Shown: one piece after another, positions 35,096 through 46,995 of the stretch
Position numbering within the stretch: position 1 is the first letter of the stretch
Layout of the letters: each line of letters opens with the position of its first letter
Assembly: GCA_036583965.1 (NCBI GenBank)
Contig: JAZBQD010000014.1
Coordinates: forward strand, 52,271,626 to 52,335,625
DNA length: 64,000 nucleotides
Reading direction: 5' to 3'
Origin: Prunella strophiata
Taxonomy: Eukaryota > Chordata > Aves > Passeriformes > Prunellidae
The notes under the pieces: generated by a model
Database searches by the model: none
Seen by the model: only the letters and a program-made list of their open reading frames with translations
What the model was told of the DNA's origin: nothing
Translations under genes and position numbers: made by a program

Positions 35096-38000
35096 TATGA
35101 GTTTTCCAGTGTCAGGGTCTGAGCAGGAGGGTGTGGGATTAGAAAGTCCCTTGACTGGCTCCTGCTGGGAGCCAAAGGAAGCTTGTGTGAGCAAGATGCA
35201 GAGACACAGGGAGATGGGGCAGTGTTTGCAAGAGATTTTGCTTGACAGGTGAGGAGGAGAGCTTTCAGGGGGAGATGGGTGTTTGTCTTGTAGGTTAATG
35301 CCAATTTGTACAATTTTATCACTGGTCTTGACAATAGTTTACCACCAGCTTAAATCCCCAGCTTCTGGAGTCTAATGACTGAGGGAATGTAAGCATTTTC
35401 TTAACAAAACATTAATCTCCCTGTTCCTGATATTAACTTGAGAAGGAAGAGCGATTTAAATCTAAATGAAAGGTAAATAAAAACATGCCTTATTTGCCAC
35501 CAGTGGACCTGAGATCACTGATATGGCCAGGACCCAGATGGCTTTGCAGCCTGCACACCCAGGTGTCTGGGTGGTTCAGGTACTGCGGGACCCCACGATA
35601 AAGGCTTGCTGCTGGCAGTGCATGTGCTTTATGTTGAAACATGTGTCCTGCTGGTTGGGCTACCTTCAAGAGACTTTAATATGCTTGTAGTCATCCTTTG
35701 TCTACAAAAGTAGCTTTCAGGCTGAGTGTTGTTCCCCTTTCTTTATGGGCAGGGGTGGAGTTCGGTGGTTTCCATCCTGCCCCCTGTTCCTTGTGCCTCT
35801 TTCTCATTCTCTGCAGCTGGTGGGAACTGCTTCCTCCCCAGCTGATTCAGCTTCTGGAAGGGCTATGCTTTGTGCCAGACCCATGAGATGTTTTGATTTG
35901 GGGGTGATTTGTTTGGGTTTTTTTAAAGAACACAGTGCTCTTTTGGAGGTTTTATTTTTAAACTCTATGTGTGAACATGTACCCAGCTTGCCTGTGGTTA
36001 GGTAAGCAGCTGAATTAGCACAGGGGAAAGGTGTGGTAGCTCTCCTGTGCAGGCAAGGAGGCATAGGGGTGGCAGCAGTGGGAAGGAGGCAGCTCCCCAA
36101 ACCAGCTTTGCCACTGCCACAGGATTGGCAAGGCAGATTGGAAGCACCTTCCCCAGGTGCTTCTGCACTTTCCACCCCTCCCCAGAGTTGCTGCCCACTT
36201 GCTAAGAGCTGGTAAAACAGACTACAAGGAACTCCCTGAGAGCTGGAGAAACTTCTACTTCAACTCCTTGGTGACAGAACTGAAGGCATAGCCTCATCTG
36301 CCATAGGTACTGACAGAGCCTGACCAGGCTGGAGGGGAGCTGGGGACATTTTCCACAGAGTGACAGCAGTGCTGAGCTAGGTGCGCCTTGTCCACCTCGT
36401 ACACACTTCTATAGCTAAATTTCTCTAATTTTGTTCTAGTCCAAAACAAAGTGATCAAGCTTGGGCTGTATCTATGAACACAACGAGTCTTCTCATGCAG
36501 GATGAGTCACAAGATCAGTGGAAATTGTTGTGCCTTAATGGAGCTGGAGAGGGGCCGAGGCTGAAGGTCCTTGTACTCTGAATGAGATTTTCAGTGCCTG
36601 TGCCTGGGTTCCTCTCCAGTAACCTCATTTTTTCCTGCATTGGAGCTGGGTTTATCATAGCCCTGGAAAAGACAGGGGCATTAGCTGTGCTGTAATTGCC
36701 TTGCTAAGGAACTTCTACTTAGGTATTAGTTTTTCCTGGCTCACCTCTGTGAGGAATCCTGTCTAGCAGCCAAAGAGAGCCTAGCCCTTATAAAAACCAC
36801 CCATAACATGGTCTCTGAGCATCTGTTAGCTGTGTCCCAATTGGCTTGAAGGATCTGTGTACTCGGGGCTTGTGAGCAAAAGCTGTGTGAACCTGCCAGA
36901 ATTATGCCCTTGGCTGCAAAGGAAGAAAGGCAGCATAGAGTCCAATTACTGGCTCTAAGCAGTATAAAATAATGTTAAATAACTCCTGATTCTTAGATTT
37001 AATTAAAATGAAAGGCTGAATTGGCACAGCCAATTCTGAGTTCTCAGTGAGTGGTAGGAGTTTTCAGCAAGGTCTACAGGAGAAACTTTTAAATTATTCT
37101 AGTTATGCTGGAAGACAGAGATCCAAAAATATTTGGCCTTGCTCACTGTGCTGAACATGTTCTTGTTCATGCTTTTTGTTGCTTGTTCCCAAGTGACAAT
37201 GACACATTCACTTAAATCACGGAGGAAAAAATAAGATTTTAAAGCAGTTGATTATGAATCATACCAAAACCAATCCAACCACCCTGTACTGGGGTCATAA
37301 GAAATATGTAGTTCAGCATTTACAGTCCTGAGAAAAAAAAGAAGTTTGGAGAAGTAACGCACCCAAAGTAGCCTGCAAGTCACTGTGCATTAATACAACT
37401 TGACAAGAGTGATTTCTGTCACCATATCAAACCATGTATTGTACAGTAATCTTCCTTTATTTGTACCAAGATTGTCTGGTCTGACTGACAGCTAGTTTGC
37501 TTGTTTGTTCATGGAGTAATCTGTTTTGTTTTCTACATCTCTATGAAGCTGAAGAAGGAAATTGCAGGTAGGCTTTTTGTAGGGAGACAGGGTCTTTCTT
37601 GCTCATCTCTGTGTGTGAAAAGTTGCAAGCTGTATTAAAGGGAGAAGAGAAAACCTATGTTCTGCTGCTGTTTCTGGAATATTGTTATAACACCTTTCTA
37701 ATGAAGCTCTCATAGTGTGGTGATGGAAGTCAGACCCAGATGGGCTCTTGGCAAAAATGAATTTGAATAATTCGAACAGCTTCTTTAAAAATCTGTTTAT
37801 CTGTGTTATGTGCTAATAATTTAGCTTCTTAAATTTTTCTTCCTTCAAGATGGAAGAATTAACAATCATCTGAGTGTAATAACAATTTTTCTACCTTTTT
37901 GAATCATATTTATTCTAAATATGAGGCTATAACTGCAGTACTTATATTTTATGTTGATAGTATTTAAATTATTGAAGGGAACCACAAAGCTATTCTGCTT

Positions 38001-39474
38001 GGACCTTTTGTTCCAGAAAAATAAAATAAATTCTAAGCACTTAGGCTTTCCTGAATTATATGTTTTCTGAGAGGGATTGTAAAACCAGTCCAGCCTTGGA
38101 AGTCCTGGCCTCTTTGCCAGGATGGTCAATGTGATGTTGAACAATGCTTGGGCAAATGCATTTGTGAAATGCATTTATGAAATGATATGATTGAAAGATG
38201 CAAACCTATTTAATTATCTACTAGCAGATACACATGCTAAATTTCCACTGTTGCTGCATCACTTAAGCATGCTCTGAAGTACAACTTCTTCCATTAATCT
38301 TGTAATATTTCATGGGGTATTTTTTTTTTAAGCACAGTTCCCTGAAGTCACACTATAAATAATTCCTATTCCTTTCAATTGAATTCCTAGATTTCAAAAA
38401 ATGTAGTGAAAGACAAAAACAATGGAAGTGCACTGCTGCTCAAAAATCACACGATGAAAATAAAGACATATGGACAGGAATGGGGCTGCCCCATGTGTTT
38501 GGCTTTATGGTTGTTTGTTTTTTTTTTAACATGGGAAGAAAATCATCTGAGTCATTGCTCTGGAAATATTTGGGGTTGGCACAACCACTGCAAACTACAG
38601 TATCATTCACCAAAGCAAATAGTGGTAATGTGCTCAAATTCCACTCTGATCACTTCCTTCATCATTTTCTGATGAACCTAAGCTACAGCTGTCACCACTC
38701 TAAATGGAGGACAGATCCAAGTTTACTGAAGTTAAGGGGAGAGCTTGTCTTTCCTCCTCTCCTTGTTAGGGTGGTGTGGGATCCTCAGCACTGGAAGTCC
38801 GTGCTGCACATGGGAAATGATGCACCCGCATTGAGCGAGGTGTTACTGCAGACTGACTCAATGTGCATTGGAGGTGTCCCAGCCCAGGGGCTGAGGGTGG
38901 CACCTGTATGTGGTAGGTTCACAGCAGAGCTCCTGCCTACACCCCTGTCCTCCCGTCTGAGTGGGCTGAGGACACGTGTGTTATTAGGTGCCAAAATGAA
39001 GGGAAGCTTAGATGTCAGTTATTTTAAATAGCATGACTCATCCCTTATCCTTTTACCTTTGTACTCTGTCATTTCTCATGCCTTTGCTGCTCTTGGGCTA
39101 CAGATCCTTAGCTTTGCTAAAACTGCTGTTGGTATCTTCAAGGCAGCCAGATTGCAGGGACTTGCCTTCACTGGACCAGACATGTCTCTTTGATATTCGC
39201 CTGGTGCTTTTTGAAATGTCAGTTCTAAAAGGCTTTTCACACTAAAAAAAAACCAAATAATTTCTGGTAACAAGGCACTGGAGCTGGATGCTGTTCATGC
39301 AGAGCTCTAGAGGAATAAAAATAAGAAATTGCTCCTAGTTTGTTGTCTGCTTAAATAAGCCAATAATATACCAATCTAGTGAGGGCTTCTGGGGGTCATG
39401 TAAGGAGATTATCAGTAAATCTTGCTCCTGTATTACGTAGTTTGGTAGAAATCAGAATAGGAATAGAAGCAGTA
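35096..39474. other. Non-coding stretch
   Basis: Unique sequence, GC-moderate at 35500-36400 and AT-rich afterwards. The longest open frame (183 codons, plus, 38480-39031) starts in a T-rich, hydrophobic run and has no recognised domain or splice context. Nothing else supportable is seen. Confidence 0.5.
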
Positions 39475-40200
39475 GATAAGAGAAATATAATGAACCAGAG
39501 AGGAGACAGCATGTCTTCTGTGTAGGGAATTTGCTTCTTGTGATTCTGTGAAAGTTTTGGAGGGAAGCTACTATATGGATACAGCAGATCTAGCTGGTAC
39601 TTTGTTAAAAGCTTCTTTGAAAATTAAAATACAAGCTATATTTCACAGAAATATTTTAGAACCACAGTTATCAGGGAATGAAAGAAAAAGTGCTAAGTGA
39701 TTAAAAATGGGAAACAAAGAAATGGAATATCTGATTAGCATCCTTGTTCTGTAGCAGCTATTACTGGGATGAGTCCATTAAAGATCTGTTGTTGGAGCTG
39801 TTCAACATATTCATCAATGATCTGATTTTAAGTAGATGACAGAACTTAGGAGAGAATACCAAGATTATTTACAGTAATCTGACCTGAAGCTGCCTGAAAT
39901 TACTTGCAGAGACTCTTTCAACACAGAGCTGGAAATATGGAGAAATGAAATTCAGTGTCAAGGAATGCAAAGTAATGCATGAAGAGGGAAAGGAAATAAT
40001 CCTCTTCTTTCTGAGGGGCTAAGAAGCCTCAACATACTAAGGGAGGTGCAGTGGATAATACTTTTTAAATGTCAGTTCAGTGTGCATGGTGGTCAGTAAA
40101 GTAAATAGAAAATAAGAAATACTAGGAGAGGAGTAGAGAGCAAAATCATAATTATCCCTGTGGTTTTACAGATCCATAAACTTTTGAATCTTAGATACCC
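39475..40200 (+). repeat. Ancient CR1 LINE fragment (reverse transcriptase region)
   Basis: A highly diverged CR1-type ORF2 fragment. Recognisable words in order are 'agaggagacagcatgtcttctgtgtaggg' (about 39498-39526), AAAATGGGAAACAAAGAAATGG (about 39705), GAGCTGTTCAACATATTCAT with CAATGATCTG (encoding LFNIFINDL), GAAATGAAATTCAGTGTCAAGG and AATGCAAAGTAATGCA. A segment near 40070-40170 resembles the downstream 'cagtgtgc...gcagtcaaaaaagc' part of older amniote CR1 consensuses. The catalytic box region is unrecognisable and no long frame survives. It is likely much older than the other CR1 copies here. Confidence 0.72.
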
Positions 40201-43200
40201 TGGAGGGTTCTGATCATTTCAGAACCTTTTTTTAGAAAAAACCTCTTCAGTTGATATGAAAAAAAAGCATGAGAGAAAATGTGATGTAATTTAAAAGTAC
40301 AGACTAGGAACAATACAATTACAGACAGCAGGCCTAAAGTCCAGTTCCCTCTTCTGCCCCTTCTCCTGTTCAAGGGAAAGCTAAATCATGGAATTGCTGC
40401 AGGAAGCTTTTAGGTACCAGTGATATGGAAAAAATATTAGGCACATGCATAGAAAATAAGACCTTTGGTAACTTTAAAGCCTTGATGCAACTTTCAATAT
40501 AAGAAGTCCTGAAACTCATTTTTCTTAGAAATCTGGGAAGATATCTGGCATGAAAAATGAATGGTCTTCAGTGGCTGCTGCTGGCTACTGTTAAAATGTG
40601 GTTCATTTTCCCTAACTGTCTTCAGCAAGACACCTAATTTCTAGTTCTGTACATTTATTTACAGCAAACAATCATCAGGGGATGGGAAGAGGGGAGGCTG
40701 AGGTGATTCATGCAAGCCTGAGATAAGCACCTAAACTAGGGAAGCTGAATTGCCCCTGGGAAGGCTCAGTCTCCTTGAAAACAGAAATAACCTAATGACT
40801 AGTTTGGGCTGCTCTGCAGAAAGTGAGATGAAGTCTGTTCTCAGGGGAGTGTGCTGGACTAGAGGATGTTTCCTCTGTCTTATCAGGACAGCTCTCAGGT
40901 TTCTAAACAACACAAAGCTGTGCATAAAAGTAGATGGTACCAGGGGCCTTAATTAAAAATGGCTTAGCACAATCACAGTGGGTGTGTTGGGCTGTTTTTC
41001 AAAAGGGTCTTGAGCTCATTCAGCAATGAGTGGGAAGGGATGGCTCTGGATGATTGTGCATGTGAAGGTGGGCTCCAGTTGAAATGGCCAGGCTCAGTAG
41101 TGTCATCTTCTTTTGCTTCCAGCCTTCTAAGGGAGATGCTGTTGTCTGATGAGGGGCTCAAGTGCTCAAAGAAATGGAAACAAATCCTGATGGAATAAGG
41201 AGCAAACATACTTGCAGATTAACATTTAAATGTCTTCATTGAATGTGGTCACATTTCCTGAATTACACCCTACATTGAGTTCACTCCAGTACATTCCAGT
41301 GATGCACGAGAGAAGAAATGTCATTAATTTCCTAAAAAATTGCTCTCTTTAAACTTCATGCAGTAATAAATAGCTCTGCAGTTCCGTGCTGGGGGTTCTA
41401 GAGCTGAGCAGCAACACATGGGTTTGGTGGCATGAGCCAGTGGAGGAGCCCACTGAGGAGCTCTGAGGCAGTGTGTGCACATGAGGGATCTGGAGGAGGT
41501 CAGATTTCCTGGTTCTCATGGTGTTTTAATTGGCTGTATACCATCCATGAGGGCAGCTTGCCTAATGTGATAACTTAAATATAGTGGAGATTGCTTGCAG
41601 TGATAATAGATAAAGTAATCTGCTTTACAAAGGGCCTAAAATGGGTACAGCATTTCTGTACAAGAGGCTAGTTCCAAAGTAATGAAGCTCATCTATCTAC
41701 CACTGCAAACATCTCTTCTGTGTTGCTCAACTGCCGGTTCTAACAGGTGAATAATTCTTCTTTTCTTGGTGTTCAAAGCAAGGTAGTAAACAGGTAAACT
41801 CCCCAGCTCAGATTTAAAGAAGGGTGAACCTCAATATTTATTTGTTTTACCTGTGACTACATCACTGCTTTTGTGAATAGTAGACCTTCCAAGTACGTGC
41901 CTGTCTGGTTTTTAGTTTTGTGTTTCTAAATTACCACCAGATGCTTTAAAAATGACATAACCATGGGGTGAGTGTGATCCCATGCTGCAGGGTGTGAAGG
42001 CATTAATCACTGTGGGCATGCTTGTGGTGGAAGACAGGATTCCTCCACCAGCCCACGTCACAGCTGATGGCCCAACACGCCCAGGGTTTTGTTGTTTCTT
42101 GCCTCTATCACTGACTCCCTGCAAACCCCTTACAGAAAAGAAAAAGTCACTACATCGTGGGGGAAGAGTTTCCAATCATCCTTTTTTTTTTTTGCACACC
42201 GGTTAATTTGATAAAGAAATTAAGAGCATGCTATCACCCAAAATTTTAATGTAATTGTTTTAAGTAGCAGCACTGTGGGAGACGATTTAAGATATGCAAA
42301 AGGAAAGGCTGTTTTTTTCTTTTTTAAAAAAACACACTTAATCAGCTATCTATCATTCCCATAACAAGTCCCATGTAACTCCATCATATTGCAATTTCAA
42401 GTGATTGAAAAAAGAGCTACTGAAGCACCCAGGAGAGAAGGGAGTTGTGAGATTGAGTACTTTTGGATTGCTGTCACAAACAATCTCATGTTGAAATACT
42501 CGGTAGTACAAATGTCATAGATATATCCCCAGTCACTGGCTTTTCATTAGAAATGGAGACATTGAAATCTTCTCATGATTCAGTTTATGGTGCAGTGGGG
42601 TAACCTGGAGAACAATTCAGGACAAAAGGGGAGCCTTTTATGATAGATCTTTTCCAACAAGTTAACAGAATTCAGAGCTATAAGACTGTTCTGCACAATT
42701 TTTCAGGGTTACTTACTGTTTTCAAATATGTATTCTGCTACTTTAAAAATAACTCCCTTTTTAATGTTTTTTTTAAATAAAGTTTTTAATATATTTATTT
42801 TATTAATTTATTACAGACCCTGTAATGTCAAAACCAATATGCTGTAACTACAAGTAGGCATTTATTGCTGCTGTTGCCACTGATGCGAAGTGACTGACAT
42901 TCAGAACTGGGGGCTGTGGGAGGTTTAGGTGGAAGCAAGCCTGAAATATTTCTTTCTGCAAGACAAGGCAACCTAACCTTTTTAATAAAGAGATGCTTGA
43001 CACATCATGAAAAAGCCAAACCTTGTACTTGGGGAACTATTTCTGAACACTGACAACCAATCAGCTTAGTGGCATTAAGGAAAAACTTCCTTCTCCACCT
43101 GTTTTGGACATGTGAAAAAAGGCAATTCAGATGTGCACAGCTTCCGTGTGCAATTAGCTGGAGGATTGGCTGCTTGTGATTTTTGAATCATTCAGGAAAG

Positions 43201-45790
43201 TAACACCTGCTTGGCTTCTAAAATTGTACCTTCATGATAGCACCACCTAGTAATTATTATTCTGAGTCATCAGCTAATGCTCATTACCACTTCATAATAG
43301 CAGTATAATTAAAAATTTGGTGCCATATTCCAATAAGGATGAAGCTTGGAAGCTAAAGACATGGCTTTAGAGAAGTTAGTTGCATTATATTACTCTACCA
43401 CATCTGTTGAATGGTTTCTGAATAGGTCCTCAATTATTCCTGTGCTAAAGTCACATTTTTGTTTTTCCTGGTGTGTCTTCAATATGGGTAAACATTGTGA
43501 GGGAAGCAATATCAGAGCAGAAAAGCTTGTCTATCCAAAAGGGGGATTTTGGTTTGGCCCTGGAAGAGCTTGGGGTCAGATCTTGATGGAAATGAGCCCC
43601 TGCACTTGTTGCTTTGAAGGTCAGAGGGGATCCATGGAACCAGTTGATCCCTGTCTGACAGGTGGGAGGACTGACTGGAAAAAACAGGAAAAGTCAAGCA
43701 GTTTGCAACAGTTAATTTTGAGTTGAAAAGGCACTTTGTATTCTTTCTTCAGTTCAGATGCAGGTGTATCCATAATGTTGGTTTGCCTTGGTTTTTCTGT
43801 GAAGGAAATTGACTGGGCAGTAGCCAGTGGTCTTTCCTCAAGGATTTATTTCATCAATGACGTGTGGAAGATTATAAAAATTTGGCAGATTATAAAATCT
43901 GCCAAATTCCTAAGAACAGCTTGATCCAGTGGATTGGCATTCTCTGATCAAATCAACTCTAAGAAAAAGACCTAACTTCTATGAGCTGACACAGACAATG
44001 CTTATTACCTCTTTATCATCCTCTCTACTATATTAAATGGATTGGCTATAGTGTCTGTCTTTAAGTCTGGCTTTAAATAGAGAGTATATCTCCCATCTGA
44101 GCTCTTACCAATGTAATGACATTAGATTCGTTTTAGGAAGTCCAGTGTTAAATGATGTAATTACATCTCACAATTTCAACATGGTGCTTTGATGCTCTGT
44201 GTGTTGGAGTATCACGTTTACTTTCTCTCCACTTCCCTGGAGTGATTGTGCTAGCAGGTAAACAACTGTGACCCTAATGATCTTTTATGTTACTCTCTTC
44301 CAAATAATATTCCCACACTGTGAACTAAATTTTGGGTCTGCTTTCTGTGTGGTCTTGTTTGGTTACAGTAACAGTGCTGCTGCTCAATTGAGTTTATTGC
44401 ACCTTGGGATCCACATCATCATATCTTTGAACTTGGCTTGTGCTTTTGTTCAGGTAGCAGGAAAATTTGATGGAATGGTGGATTTGTACCAGCATTATCT
44501 TTGTGAACTAGGACTTCCACATTCCTGGAGGATTTTTGCTTCAGGTTTTGTTTCTTAGGAAGATGAGGAGAGCTGGTATATGAAGGATTGAATTATAATT
44601 GTTGAGAATGATGAGCTATTTAATCTGCTTTGTTAACTTCTGTGGCATCTGTTTTTAAATAGAACTGTTTAGTTATAAGAGCTTAGTTATAAGATGCTTT
44701 GTGTGCTGAAAGACATCATGTGCCTTCTTTAACTAAATTTGTCAGGTTGGGGACATTTTCTGGGTAGGATTATAGATTTGATTTTCCTAGAGCTATATTG
44801 ACTATTTTCCTGATTCTGTATCTTAATTTTGTATGTTCTTCATTTTCTATGAACATTTAGGTGCTCAAGATCAATGTCTTAAATGGTCTGCAGTTTCCAC
44901 AGTGAACTTATTTTCTGTCCCCAAATATTGCTAAAACACTTCATGTTTTGTTGTTTGAAACATTCTTATAATGTGGTATTTAACAAGTCTTCAACCTCAT
45001 CAGCTTCTTGGCTCACACTTATAAACTTGTGGGAGCAAATGATTTGGGCTGGCAGCTCAACACTTTAACTTTAAAAAATGCCTTGTAATGTCTTCTGTGA
45101 CTTTCTCAGAAAATGGTACCTGCTGACTTCCAAAGCTGAAGTGCAATACTGCTGCGGCAGGTTGAGCGGGTGCCTGAGTCTCCATTTCTGTGTGCCTGAG
45201 AGCTTCAGGTTTTCCAGCAAAAGGCTGGTGAATGGAAAGCTGCTGCTAAAGTTGGGGCACCTGAGCCAGATACACCCAGCAGCCCATGCTGTGCTAATGG
45301 CAGCTTTAGGGACACATTTGCTTCTCCATTTTTCTGAAAGGTGTCTAATGAGAATATAACGCTGACCTATTCACAGTCAGGGTGGCATGATTTGCTTTCT
45401 ATTGCTATTAGTACCTGCAATTCAGCCATAGTCTAATATTACAGATATGGCTTTGCTTCAACCTAATTTAAGGTAATATCCTACAATATTAAGGGATATT
45501 TATGAAATGAGCTCTTTGAAACTCTTTCCTCCTGCTCTTAGCATCACTTAGTCTTGTTGAATGCTTTCAATCTTGAAACAGATTTCAGCTAGACATAAAG
45601 AAAGCTGAGTAGTTGTGCTAATTCAGTTGGCTCTGTGATATTTTGCTCTTGCATATTTACTTTGCTGTTCTGCTTCCCATTTCATTTGAATCTTAATGTT
45701 CTTGCACTGCTAATGAGTAATTGTTATATTTAATGATGTGTATGCTGGAGAGAAAAAAAACACAGTGGAATGTTATCTGAGGAAATTAGG
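40201..45790. other. Non-coding stretch with possible conserved blocks
   Basis: AT-rich, largely repeat-free. The intervals 41220-41350, 42210-42440 and 43190-43330 are rich in TAATTA/ATTA and octamer-like words and have the texture of conserved enhancers. An inverted repeat at 43869-43908 is listed separately. The 126-codon plus frame at 43346-43726 has no recognised motif. Confidence 0.45.
43869..43908. other. Perfect 13-bp hairpin overlapping a direct repeat
   Basis: AATTTGGCAGATT (43879-43891), loop ATAA, AATCTGCCAAATT (43896-43908) is a perfect inverted repeat. The word AGATTATAAAA also occurs twice (43869 and 43887, period 18). The nested symmetry suggests a small templated or fold-back duplication. 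The TTGGCA/TGCCAA halves also resemble NFI half sites. Confidence 0.8.
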
Positions 45791-45854
45791 TATCCATCCA
45801 TCCATCCATCCATCCATCCATCCATCCATCCATCCATCCATCCATCCATCCATC
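45791..45854 (+). repeat. ATCC tetranucleotide microsatellite (16 units)
   Basis: A perfect run of (ATCC/CCAT)n of 64 bases flanked by unique sequence. It is likely polymorphic. The open frames through it (His-Pro-Ser-Ile repeats on plus, Asp-Gly-Trp-Met on minus) are artefacts of the repeat. Confidence 0.97.
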
Positions 45855-46739
45855 TTTTTAAAACAAGTTAATAGTCCCAACAGTATCAGAAAGGTGATTC
45901 TTGCACAAAACACTTGTGGTCTGTTAACATCACACAGGATCTCCCTAACCCCCACATCCTTCTGCAGATATGTTCAGCTCTTTTCTGTTGGTTTTTTTTT
46001 TTTTTTTTTTTTAACCTGCTTGGCAACTTGGAGCTAAGGCAAAGAAGGAAAAGAGAAAGACTTGCCAGAGCAGTGGGAAGAGAGATTGCAGGCTGGGAAA
46101 GGAGTTTGTGGTTTGAGGAGGGAGGAGGAAGCTGGGAGGTGGCCGTGTTCTCCCCAGCCTGGAGGAAACTTGAGAGCTGCTACTTGTGCTACCTCTGCTC
46201 ATTTGTCTTCTCATGCAGAAAAAAAAGCACCCAAATTTCCTGATATGCTCCATCAAAATTTTGCTGCAGCACTTTATTTCTCTGCCTCACTTAGTGTCTT
46301 CAGTTTCTTAACAGAGCTATAGCTGGGCCCTTCCCTAAAACAGCCAGAGGATTGGAGTATGTCCCTCTCTCTCCCACTTTGACCCCCAAGTCTTCCTGCA
46401 TTTCAAATAGAAAGCACTCTGTGGCAACACACATATTTTTATCTTATAAGTAAGAGCTCTCTCAATTTGCAGTGCAGTTCTTTAGTGAGAGAACTGGGAC
46501 AGGGTAGTTATTTCTCCTCCTTGAATGCTGAACAGTCATTTTCTCTTACACCTTCCTGCCTGAACAAGTTGCTTTTCCACTGATGACAGTGCTCCTTTGA
46601 AGTAAACAGTAGTTTGCAAGGAAAAATCCTTATCAATACCATGAGGCTGATGTATATATATATATATATATATAACAAATCCTATTATAGGAGAGAAAGT
46701 TATATAAGAAAAAAATACCATCTCAGCGGTCATAGCTTC
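45855..46739. other. Non-coding stretch
   Basis: Contains a 21-base T run at 45992-46012, a purine-rich tract at 46035-46140 and an 11-unit TA microsatellite at 46653-46674. No exon signal is seen. Confidence 0.55.
46653..46674. repeat. TA dinucleotide microsatellite (11 units)
   Basis: A perfect (TA)11 run, self-complementary and able to extrude as a cruciform. Confidence 0.95.
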
Positions 46740-46995
46740 AAGAGCTGTTGGGTATTATTACTGTTGTCCTTGCTTCACAGAGGAAACTTCCTGCAATGAG
46801 TTGTCCAGGATTTTGGACAGAGATCAAATGACTAACAGTTATATTTTATTTTTAGTTTGGACTGGCATAGTTACCAGGAATATTTCCATATTGAAGCACT
46901 GCAAGATGTTTCTGTAAATGACTGCTCTGCCATATCCACACCAGTGCTATAGGCAGAGGTAGAACTAGGACACAGGTTCCAGTCATGATCCAAAC
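46740..46995 (+). repeat. Probable MIR/L3-like ancient fragment
   Basis: GGGTATTATTACTGTTGTCC, then TTGCTTCACAGAGGAAAC, then GAGTTGTCC resembles the MIR/L3 tail (TATTATTATCCCCATTTCACAG, GAGGAAACTGAGG, GACTTGCCC). About 170 bases further, GGCAGAGGTAGAACTAGGAC with ACAGGTTCCAGTCA matches the downstream GGCAGAGGTGGGAATAGAACCCAGGTCT-like end. The order and strand are consistent with one element carrying an insertion or poorly preserved middle. Confidence 0.52.

Noticed and set aside
38480..39031. 183-codon plus-strand open frame as a coding gene
   Set aside because: Starts in a T-rich hydrophobic run, has no recognisable domain or splice context, and sits in repeat-poor AT-rich sequence. Open frames of this length are expected by chance in 64 kb.
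45791..45854. CRISPR-like repeat array
   Set aside because: It is a perfect tetranucleotide run without spacers, in a vertebrate genome.
45738..46037. His-Pro-Ser-Ile / Asp-Gly-Trp-Met repeat protein
   Set aside because: Purely the translation of the ATCC microsatellite.
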